From contig CAYFSZ010000076.1 in assembly GCA_964346085.1 (NCBI GenBank), positions 1 to 6,804 on the forward strand: a stretch of 6,804 bases of DNA, given 5' to 3'. The notes beneath the pieces are model-generated. The model had not been told where the DNA came from. It saw only the letters and a program-made list of their open reading frames with translations, and did not search any database. Below are positions 1 to 5,424 of this stretch, piece after piece (position 1 is the stretch's first letter; the number at the start of each line of letters is the position of its first letter). Source of the DNA: UBA5436 sp964346085. GTDB lineage: Bacteria; Bacillota; Clostridia; Saccharofermentanales; DTU023. Both the position numbers and the translations under genes were made by a program.

Positions 1-148
1 ACTCTGAAAGACACAATTCAAACACAAAATTTATGAATTTACGAGATATTTTATAATCTTTTTTGTGCAAAACATACGTTAATAAATTATGCTCCCGACT
101 TTTGTTTTTTTCATGTAGAATAGTAGAAGATTTTTTGAGAGGTTTTCG
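1..148. other. Non-coding leader upstream of the MATE gene
   Basis: This is AT-rich sequence with no convincing coding frame; short open stretches at the left edge end by about position 54 and cannot be assigned to an upstream gene. It contains a perfect TATAAT at 52-57, a short TTTTG-TG-CAAAA palindrome at 61-72 and T-rich tracts at 101-111 and 131-136. No stem-loop followed by a T-run is seen, so I cannot place a terminator of an upstream gene here. Confidence 0.6.
30..57 (+). promoter_or_regulatory. Possible promoter of the MATE gene
   Basis: A consensus -10 hexamer TATAAT lies at 52-57. The best -35 at 16 bp spacing is TTTATG (30-35), which is a poor match to TTGACA. This would give a leader of roughly 85 nt before the start codon at 149. 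The hexamer is seen; its use as a promoter is inferred, and AT-rich sequence throws up such hexamers by chance. Confidence 0.3.
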
Positions 149-1528
149 ATGATTCATAAAAATAGTGTATTGAGAGATAAGAATTTTATTAAGACTGTTA
201 TTCGTTATGCTTTACCAATGATTATTCAGCAGTTGATAACTTCATCTGTTAATCTGCTCGATAATTTAATGGTTGGTCAATTGGGCGGAGTATCGATTGC
301 GGCTGTTGCAACAACGAATAAATACTTGATGGTTGCCAATTTCGGCATGATGGGTATTGTCACAGCAGCCACAATTTACCTTGCTCAATTCTCTGGAGCA
401 AAAAATCAACCGAAGATGAAAGAATCGTTTCGCTATACTATTCTTTCTTCCCTATTATTAATTTCAGTATTTGTTGTTCTAGGATTCATTTTCCCAAGAC
501 AAATTATTCGCTTCTTTGCTGACAATGATGATTTAGTCAAAACAGCAATGTTATATTTTCCGATTGCAACGATAACGACAATTCCGCAGGCGGTATCGTT
601 CAGCATTCAATCTTCGATGCGATCGGTCGGGAATACTCGTTTACCACTTATCTCTTCGATTATTTCTCTATTTACGAACGGAATCATCAACTATATTCTA
701 ATTTTTGGGAAATTCGGTTTTCCTCAGCTCGGTGTCACCGGTGCTGCCATTGGGACTTTGATTGCTCGTCTTGTCGAATTAGGATATTTGTTAGTCGTGT
801 TAAAAATTAATTCATTTGAATTCAAGACGAAAATCAGAAACTTATTTAAAGTTTCTAAGCAGCTCATTAAAAATATCACCAAAAAAGCTATCCCTTTGTT
901 CTTAAATGAAATTGCCTGGTCAGGGGGAATGGCTGTTCTCTTCAAATTCTATGCTTCTCCAGGGGAAACTGCATTGACGGCATTGCCAATCGCCTCCACT
1001 ACTGCAGATTTATTCTTCGTTTTATTCTCTGGTGTTTCCGTTGCGACTATTTTAATGATTTCCAATCCATTAGGGGCGAATCAAATTGATGTAGCTCGTG
1101 AAAACGGATACAAAATGCTTTCATTATCCCTTTATCTCTCCGTTGTATTTGGTATAGGTATGATTATCGCTTCCTTTATTACGCCTCACTTTTTCAATGT
1201 CAGTCCCGAAGTTTTGCATTTAGCAACAAGATTTATTCAAGTACAAGCATTATTCTTTTGGATTTATATGTTCAATGCGCAAATATTTTTCGTCATTCGG
1301 GCTGGAGGTGATACCAAATCAACATTCTTAATGGATGCTGGCACGATGTGGTTATTAAATATACCAATCGTGGCATTTGTCGCTTATAAAACAAATGCAA
1401 CGCCTATCTTAATTTATATTTCAGGACAGGCGGTTGATATTTTCAAAATGATTATCGCTAGACATTTTTTCAAAAAAGAAAAATGGTTGAATAATCTAGC
1501 AGCTGAAAACAGCGAGCTTGCAGATTAA
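149..1528 (+). CDS. MATE family multidrug/toxin efflux transporter
   Basis: This is a 459-residue polytopic membrane protein of normal length for MATE transporters, which export cationic drugs, toxins or metabolites in exchange for Na+ or H+ and have 12 helices in two homologous halves. The halves are visible here. The N-lobe begins at about residue 20 (ALPMIIQQLITSSVNLLDNL) and carries MRSVGNTRLPL (157-167). The C-lobe begins at about residue 247 and carries the matching IRAGGDTKSTFLMD (383-396). LGVTGAAIGTLIAR (194-207), just before the inter-lobe loop, is also typical. The ATG start is supported by GAGAGG at 137-142, six bases upstream. The gene stands alone and is closed by the terminator at 1552-1590. 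The substrate cannot be read from sequence, and the protein could belong to the DinF-like or NorM-like branch. I see no disruption. Confidence 0.93.
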   Translation: MIHKNSVLRDKNFIKTVIRYALPMIIQQLITSSVNLLDNLMVGQLGGVSIAAVATTNKYLMVANFGMMGIVTAATIYLAQFSGAKNQPKMKESFRYTILSSLLLISVFVVLGFIFPRQIIRFFADNDDLVKTAMLYFPIATITTIPQAVSFSIQSSMRSVGNTRLPLISSIISLFTNGIINYILIFGKFGFPQLGVTGAAIGTLIARLVELGYLLVVLKINSFEFKTKIRNLFKVSKQLIKNITKKAIPLFLNEIAWSGGMAVLFKFYASPGETALTALPIASTTADLFFVLFSGVSVATILMISNPLGANQIDVARENGYKMLSLSLYLSVVFGIGMIIASFITPHFFNVSPEVLHLATRFIQVQALFFWIYMFNAQIFFVIRAGGDTKSTFLMDAGTMWLLNIPIVAFVAYKTNATPILIYISGQAVDIFKMIIARHFFKKEKWLNNLAAENSELAD

Positions 1529-1551
1529 TATTCTATATAAACCGGCACAAT

Positions 1552-1590
1552 AAAAAAGCACCCCGTTTAGTAAACTTGCGAGGTGCTTTT
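1552..1590. terminator. Bidirectional intrinsic terminator between convergent genes
   Basis: AAAAGCACC (1554-1562) pairs perfectly with GGTGCTTTT (1582-1590). The loop can form a smaller inner hairpin, GTTTA (1565-1569) with TAAAC (1571-1575). On the minus strand the stem is followed by TTTTTT (complement of 1552-1557), giving a strong terminator for the aminopeptidase transcript. On the plus strand the stem ends in CTTTTGTTAATTT, serving the MATE transcript. The 82-bp gap between the two stop codons contains nothing else. Confidence 0.88.
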
Positions 1591-1610
1591 GTTAATTTGG
1601 ATTTATTCGA

Positions 1611-3029
1611 TTATTTTGCTTTTAAGAAAGCAACATAGGCACGATAAGTATTGTAAACATCAACTTTTGAAGTCACTTCGAAACATGAATGCATTGCGAA
1701 CATTGCAACACCACTATCGATGACTTTCATACCAGTTTTTGCGAAGTATTTAGCGATTGTTCCGCCTCCACCCCAATCAACTTTGCCAAGTTCAGCAATT
1801 TGATATGGGATATCATTCTTTTCAAACAAGTTCAAAACATAAGCAACGAATTCAGCATGCGCATCATTTGTCGAATATTTTCCGCCCGAACCTGTGTACT
1901 TATTAATCCCAATCCCTTTACTTAAATAAGAACTATTCAATGGATCAGAAACTTCTGCATAATTCGGGTCAAATACATTACTGACATCTGAAGAAAGTAA
2001 GTTCGTATTCATATAGAAATCTTCAATCTCTTTACGGCTAGGTTCTCTGCCGAGAATTAATTCATGCAATTGATTTAATTTATATTGGAAAATATCGGAT
2101 TGTGCGCCTGTATTTCCTTCGCTACCGATTTCTTCCTTATCTGCTAATAAAATTGCAGCTGTCTTTTTGACTTTTTTGATATCCATTAATGCACGAGTTG
2201 ATGTATACGCACAAACTCTATCATCTTGACCATAGGCACCAATCATAGAGCGATCAAAACCAACATCTCTAGCCATTTGAGCTGGGACAATTTCAATTTC
2301 TGCACGATTGAAATCTGCTTCTTTAATGCCATATTGCTCATTAAGCAACATTAAGATTGCTAATTTAAACCGATCTTTGATGTCTTCATCTGGATAAGGC
2401 ATACTACCAATTAGCAAATTCATTTTTTCTGGATTGACAAACTCGCTGACTGTTTTTCCTCTTAAATGTTTATCCAAATGTGGCAATAAGTCGGTTATTG
2501 TAAAGACTGGATCACTCGGATCATCACCAACATTAATATCAACTTTCGTACCGTCTTCGAGATAGATAACGCCGTGAATCGATAAAGCAGTAGATAGCCA
2601 TTGGTATTTTTTGATGCCACCATAATAATGAGTTTTAAAATAGACTAGCTCATTTTCTTCAAGTAAAGGATTGGGCTTAAGATCTAAGCGAGGTGAATCC
2701 ACATGAGATCCAACGATATTAAAGCCTTGACTTGGTTCTTCTTCCCCAATCACTGCAGCGAGCAAAGTTTTGTCATGCATTGTTAAATAAACTTTGTCGC
2801 CTGCGTTTAACTTTTCGAATTCTGAAACTGGTTTGAATCCAGAATCTTCCAATAACTGAACCGTATGTTCGATGTATCGTCTTTCCGTTTTCCCAAGATC
2901 TAATGCTTTTTTATAATCTTCAGAAAAAGCAAAAATCTCTTTTTTATCTTTTGCTTGAACATCCCAGCGATTTGTTCTTTTCATGAATAAATCATTTTTT
3001 AAATCTTCTGGTTTTTTCTTTTTTGCCAT
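1611..3029 (-). CDS. M18 family metallo-aminopeptidase (aspartyl/general aminopeptidase type)
   Basis: This 472-residue cytosolic enzyme is predicted to remove N-terminal residues from peptides with a two-metal (usually zinc) centre; family members form large tetrahedral dodecamers. All expected metal and catalytic positions of M18 are visible in order: GSHVDSPR with His109, GQDDR with Asp269/Asp270, DKEEIGSEG with Glu299/Glu300, SSDVS with Asp348, and AMHSCFE with His447. Length fits the bacterial 'aminopeptidase 1' (ApeA-like) branch. The ATG start has AAAGAGG (complement of 3037-3043) seven bases upstream. The basic N-terminus (MAKKKKPED) is not a signal peptide. It follows the ApbE gene on the same strand after 65 bp, so it could be co-transcribed, although a consensus TATAAT in the gap suggests its own promoter. 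It ends at a strong terminator. Whether it prefers acidic or neutral residues cannot be told. Confidence 0.95.
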   Translation of the reverse strand: MAKKKKPEDLKNDLFMKRTNRWDVQAKDKKEIFAFSEDYKKALDLGKTERRYIEHTVQLLEDSGFKPVSEFEKLNAGDKVYLTMHDKTLLAAVIGEEEPSQGFNIVGSHVDSPRLDLKPNPLLEENELVYFKTHYYGGIKKYQWLSTALSIHGVIYLEDGTKVDINVGDDPSDPVFTITDLLPHLDKHLRGKTVSEFVNPEKMNLLIGSMPYPDEDIKDRFKLAILMLLNEQYGIKEADFNRAEIEIVPAQMARDVGFDRSMIGAYGQDDRVCAYTSTRALMDIKKVKKTAAILLADKEEIGSEGNTGAQSDIFQYKLNQLHELILGREPSRKEIEDFYMNTNLLSSDVSNVFDPNYAEVSDPLNSSYLSKGIGINKYTGSGGKYSTNDAHAEFVAYVLNLFEKNDIPYQIAELGKVDWGGGGTIAKYFAKTGMKVIDSGVAMFAMHSCFEVTSKVDVYNTYRAYVAFLKAK

Positions 3030-3065
3030 TGATATGCCTCTTTCTATTTCGTTAATACTTCATAT

Positions 3066-3093
3066 ATTATATTGCTTATTGTGCTAAACACAA
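3066..3093 (-). promoter_or_regulatory. Possible promoter of the M18 aminopeptidase gene
   Basis: On the minus strand a perfect TATAAT (complement of 3066-3071) is preceded at 16 bp by TTGTGT (complement of 3088-3093), which matches TTGACA at three positions. The TTGTG of the -35 is also one arm of a short inverted repeat, TTGTG-TTTAG-CACAA (3079-3093), so the gap may hold an operator or just a weak stem. No T-run follows this stem, so it is not a terminator for apbE. Confidence 0.45.
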
Positions 3094-3094
3094 A

Positions 3095-4219
3095 TCAATG
3101 TGCCACTTGAACAACTGTAATATCTTGCTCAAAATTGTCTGAATAATAGAGTTGATCATCTGAATCAATGAAGACAGCGTGAACTCCTGGCATTGAATTA
3201 ATCAGTTTCATTCCTTCCTCAATGCCCAAAGCAAAACATGTTGTGCTTAATGTGTCTCCATCAATTCCTCTTTCACTCAAAATTGAGACAGACACTAAAT
3301 TATTATCAATTGGATATCCTGTTTTTGTATCAAGAATATGGTGATAAAATTTTCCGTCTTTTTCAAAAGATCGTTCATATGTTCCTGACGTGACAATCGA
3401 ACAATATTCTGGAGATGCTTCGAGAGTGATGATGTAGCCTTCATGGAATGGGTACTGAATACCAATGACGAAATTTTTACCTTCTCCTTTATCTCCAAGG
3501 CAAAGCACATTTCCACCCAAATTAATAATCGCGCTTCTAATTTTGTTTTCGACTAGAACTTCTTTGACTTTATCAGCGATATAACCTTTTGCGATCCCGC
3601 CCAAATCGATTAAAGTCTCTTTGTTTTTGAATGTTATTTTTCCATCTTCTAAGGAAATATTCTGGTAGCCAACACTCGTTAAAGCCTGATCAATTTCTTC
3701 CTGTGTAGGAACATATTCTTCTCCCGATGAGAAATTCCATAAACCTGTCAATGAACCAACCGTAATATCAAAGACGCCATGCGATTTCTCCGCAAACTCG
3801 AGGGCTTCTTCAAATAAGGTTTCTGCTTCTGGAGATAATGTATCAATTTCTTTACGATTAATTTTGGAAATTTCAGAAGTTTTGATTTTCCATGACAACT
3901 GTTCTTCTAATTCATTAATGCGAGCAAATGCTGCTCGAATCACTTCTTCATAGTCAATACCATTTTCATCATCATAAATGCTAATGGCACAATTTGTATC
4001 GAGCATAAAAGATGTTCCCGTCACAATATTACCATTATGTTGAATCACAACCTGATCATCATTTTCTTGTGACTCTTGTTCGTTTTGTGAATCTTCGGCA
4101 TTAGATGAGGTTTGTGTTTGTTGATTATTTGTTTCGCTTTGTGTTTGCTGAGTTTGACATGCAGTCAAACTTTGCGTTGCGATCATAATCACTAAAAAAA
4201 TTTTCAATAATTTTTGCAT
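3095..4219 (-). CDS. FAD:protein FMN transferase, lipoprotein (ApbE/FmnB type)
   Basis: This 374-residue extracytosolic enzyme of the ApbE family transfers FMN from FAD to Thr/Ser of flavoproteins in a Mg2+-dependent reaction. The N-terminus is a lipoprotein signal with lipobox LTAC and predicted lipidated Cys21. Residues 22-58 are a Q/N/S/T/E-rich tether, so the enzyme should sit on the outer face of the membrane. The ApbE domain spans about 66-360: GTSFMLDTNCAISIY (68-82), FDITVGSLTGLW (150-161), IDLGGIAKGYIADKV (204-218), INLGGN (232-237), HHILDTKTGYP (293-303) and GDTLSTTCFALG (321-332), whose Asp322 and Thr326 align with the Mg2+-binding loop. The start is backed by AAGGA (complement of 4227-4231), seven bases upstream. 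It is divergent from EetA-like and EetB-like genes, which points to the role of Listeria FmnB in flavin-based extracellular electron transfer. No protein with an FMN_bind domain is in the window, so the substrate is unknown. Confidence 0.95.
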   Translation of the reverse strand: MQKLLKIFLVIMIATQSLTACQTQQTQSETNNQQTQTSSNAEDSQNEQESQENDDQVVIQHNGNIVTGTSFMLDTNCAISIYDDENGIDYEEVIRAAFARINELEEQLSWKIKTSEISKINRKEIDTLSPEAETLFEEALEFAEKSHGVFDITVGSLTGLWNFSSGEEYVPTQEEIDQALTSVGYQNISLEDGKITFKNKETLIDLGGIAKGYIADKVKEVLVENKIRSAIINLGGNVLCLGDKGEGKNFVIGIQYPFHEGYIITLEASPEYCSIVTSGTYERSFEKDGKFYHHILDTKTGYPIDNNLVSVSILSERGIDGDTLSTTCFALGIEEGMKLINSMPGVHAVFIDSDDQLYYSDNFEQDITVVQVAH

Positions 4220-4261
4220 AAAGCATTCCTTTTTTGATGAATTTACTTCATAGTATACTAC
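4220..4261. promoter_or_regulatory. Divergent 42-bp control region between apbE and eetA-like genes
   Basis: The perfect 10-bp palindrome TAGTATACTA (4251-4260) gives a near-consensus -10 (TATACT) on both strands. For apbE the minus-strand TATACT (complement of 4252-4257) would place the start of transcription about 26 nt before the start codon, ahead of the AAGGA at 4227-4231; its -35 would fall inside the eetA-like coding region and is weak. For the plus strand TATACT (4254-4259) is only two bases from the start codon and so is too close to be the -10 for that ATG. TTCA (4247-4250) and TGAA (4263-4266) flank the palindrome, making a larger imperfect symmetry that could be an operator. The symmetry is seen; the function is inferred. 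Confidence 0.45.
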
Positions 4262-4669
4262 ATGAAAACAGAAAATCTTAAAGAAAATTTAAGAATTAGA
4301 AAAAAACGCAATGATGTCATATTGATTATTTCATTGATTTTGTTGGCATGTGTTTCTTTTTTTGGGATAAAAGCAACGCAAAAAACTGGCAATAGCGTGC
4401 AAGTAATATTAAATAATCAAGAAATCTATGATTTGCCAATTCAAGAAAATGCCTTCAAAATTATTCAAAACGGAAATCAATTCAATAAAATCAAAATCGA
4501 AAATGGACAAGTTTGGGTCGATTCTGCAAATTGTCATAATCAAGTTTGCGTACATCATGCGAAAATTCAATATGCCGGTCAATCGATTGTTTGTTTACCT
4601 CATAGATTAATCGTACAAATTAGTGGTGAAAGGGATGAAAGCAATCCTATAGATGCTTTCAGCTATTAA
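4262..4669 (+). CDS. NusG domain II protein, EetA-like membrane-anchored
   Basis: This 135-residue protein has a short basic N-terminus (RIRKKRND, 11-18), one membrane helix (about 19-37) and an extracytosolic NusG domain II-like fold (about 44-125). It is not NusG itself: the NGN and KOW regions are missing. The family pattern is clear in VWVDSANCHNQVCVHHAKI (84-102) and GQSIVCLPHRLIVQI (106-120), with cysteines 91, 96 and 111. The C-terminal PIDAFSY is also typical. Proteins of this type are called EetA in the Listeria extracellular electron transfer locus, where EetA and EetB are membrane components of unsettled biochemical role. It lies four bases upstream of the EetB-like gene and is divergent from ApbE, which supports this assignment. 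No Shine-Dalgarno sequence precedes the ATG, and a TGA at 4238-4240 closes the frame upstream with no ATG, GTG or TTG in between. Identity is well supported; the mechanism is unknown. Confidence 0.88.
   Translation: MKTENLKENLRIRKKRNDVILIISLILLACVSFFGIKATQKTGNSVQVILNNQEIYDLPIQENAFKIIQNGNQFNKIKIENGQVWVDSANCHNQVCVHHAKIQYAGQSIVCLPHRLIVQISGERDESNPIDAFSY
4629..4661 (+). promoter_or_regulatory. Hairpin with upstream SD-like tract before the eetB-like start
   Basis: TGAAAGCA (4636-4643) and TGCTTTCA (4654-4661) form a perfect 8-bp stem with a 10-nt loop, located in the last codons of the eetA-like gene and ending 12 nt before the eetB-like ATG. AAAGGGA (4629-4635) immediately precedes the stem. If the hairpin folds, this tract would be brought to about 13 nt from the start codon. 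There is no T-run, so it is not a terminator. The stem is seen; a role in initiation is inferred. Confidence 0.35.
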
Positions 4670-4673
4670 ATAA

Positions 4674-5171
4674 ATGAAAACAAAACGAACTGTCTTATTA
4701 GGTATGTTAATTGCCATTTCCCTTGTTCTGGGATATGTGGAATTTTCATTGCCAAATTTCGTACCGATACCAGGTATTAAATTAGGTTTAGCCAATATTC
4801 CAGTCATGTATGCCTTATTTAAACTGAAACCAATTCATACTTTCACAATTTCCATCATCCGCGTCACCATCATCTCTTTGGCTTTTGGAAATCTATTATA
4901 TTTTGCATTCAGTTTGGCTGGGGCTTTCTGCAGCATCCTTGTCATGATAATTCTGAAAAAACTACAGTTGTTTTCTTTGACAGGAATCAGCATTTGCGGT
5001 GGTGTATGTCATAATTTAGGACAAATTATTATAGCCGTCATTGTTCTCGACGCTCCAGGTTTATTCTATTATTTCCCATTCTTATTGATTGCAGGAATCG
5101 TCGCTGGTATCATCATCGGTTTAATCAGCAAACTATTAATTGAAAGAGTTAAGCTCCCGTTCGCTATTTAG
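4674..5171 (+). CDS. Gx transporter / Hpre_diP_synt_I family membrane protein, EetB-like
   Basis: This 165-residue, mostly hydrophobic protein has about five to six membrane helices and resembles a small S-component-like transporter. Family hallmarks are visible: an early acidic/proline stretch (VEFSLPNFVPIPGIKLGLAN, 22-41) and ISICGGVCHNLGQ (105-117), close to the usual G-x-x-x-HN-x-x-Q form. The family was first annotated as heptaprenyl diphosphate synthase component I, but it lacks the Asp-rich prenyl-synthase motifs, so that name should not be taken literally. In Listeria-type loci the paired protein is EetB, acting with EetA beside the flavinyltransferase. The start lies four bases after the eetA-like stop, so translational coupling is likely. 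No proximal ribosome binding site is seen, but a purine-rich AAAGGGA sits upstream at 4629-4635 before a hairpin. The stop overlaps that of the convergent small gene. Confidence 0.88.
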   Translation: MKTKRTVLLGMLIAISLVLGYVEFSLPNFVPIPGIKLGLANIPVMYALFKLKPIHTFTISIIRVTIISLAFGNLLYFAFSLAGAFCSILVMIILKKLQLFSLTGISICGGVCHNLGQIIIAVIVLDAPGLFYYFPFLLIAGIVAGIIIGLISKLLIERVKLPFAI

Positions 5172-5386
5172 GAAATGATAAGAAAAATTGCAAACAGGAC
5201 GAGCAAGGTACCCAATATCAATTCGACTAGCCCAACTTTTCGAGCATAGGCTTCTGTTTTTCTGCCAACTTTGAAATCCGATTCAAAATTATTGATTAGA
5301 TTGTATTTTCCTTTGAAGTAAATGAGATATCCAAAAACTAAAAATGCAATGCCGACTGTCATCAGTATTATCTTCAATAAAGTCAT
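5168..5386 (-). CDS. Small two-helix membrane protein, DUF3784-like
   Basis: This 72-residue protein has a membrane helix at about 5-24, a charged loop at about 25-50 (KGKYNLINNFESDFKVGRKTE then AYARKVG) and a second helix at about 52-71. The KYNLI...Y-x-R-x-x-G arrangement between two helices resembles the small DUF3784-type membrane proteins of Bacillota; I recognise this by pattern only and the function is unknown. It is a real gene rather than a chance frame because the ATG is preceded by a full AAGGAGGTGA (complement of 5391-5400), by far the best ribosome binding site in the window, and because the hydrophobicity pattern is protein-like. It lies 38 bp after the rarA stop on the same strand and is probably read from the rarA transcript. 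Its stop shares bases with the convergent eetB-like stop. Confidence 0.8.
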   Translation of the reverse strand: MTLLKIILMTVGIAFLVFGYLIYFKGKYNLINNFESDFKVGRKTEAYARKVGLVELILGTLLVLFAIFLIIS

Positions 5387-5390
5387 CGAT

Positions 5391-5400
5391 TCACCTCCTT
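5391..5400 (-). promoter_or_regulatory. Strong ribosome binding site of the small membrane protein gene
   Basis: AAGGAGGTGA on the minus strand is a full-length match to the 16S rRNA anti-Shine-Dalgarno. Its AGGAGG core lies seven bases from the ATG at 5386. It fixes the start codon and implies efficient translation of a 72-residue protein that would otherwise be easy to miss. Confidence 0.85.
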
Positions 5401-5424
5401 ATTCGTTGACACTTGTAGTTGAAA

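Noticed and set aside
61..72. TTTTGTGCAAAA palindrome upstream of the MATE gene
   Set aside because: Short, AT-rich and not clearly placed relative to a promoter; likely chance.
724..945. Minus-strand 73-codon open frame inside the MATE gene
   Set aside because: Lies wholly within a well-supported transporter gene on the other strand; no ribosome binding site or recognisable domain.
1689..1925. Plus-strand 78-codon open frame inside the M18 peptidase gene, rich in Cys and His at its start
   Set aside because: The Cys/His cluster (MHCEHCNTT) looks like a metal site but is the antisense shadow of the conserved MHSCFE region of the peptidase.
3079..3093. TTGTG-CTAAA-CACAA stem as a terminator for apbE
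   Set aside because: Five-base AT-rich stem with no following T-run on the minus strand.
4428..4610. Second plus-strand open frame within the eetA-like gene
   Set aside because: Out-of-frame shadow of the NusG-II protein; no hydrophobic pattern or start signal of its own.
4262..4669. Reading the eetA-like gene as transcription factor NusG
   Set aside because: Only domain II is present, preceded by a membrane helix; the NGN and KOW regions are absent.
4674..5171. Reading the eetB-like gene as a heptaprenyl diphosphate synthase subunit
   Set aside because: That is a legacy family name; the protein is an integral membrane protein without the Asp-rich catalytic motifs, and its context fits EetB.
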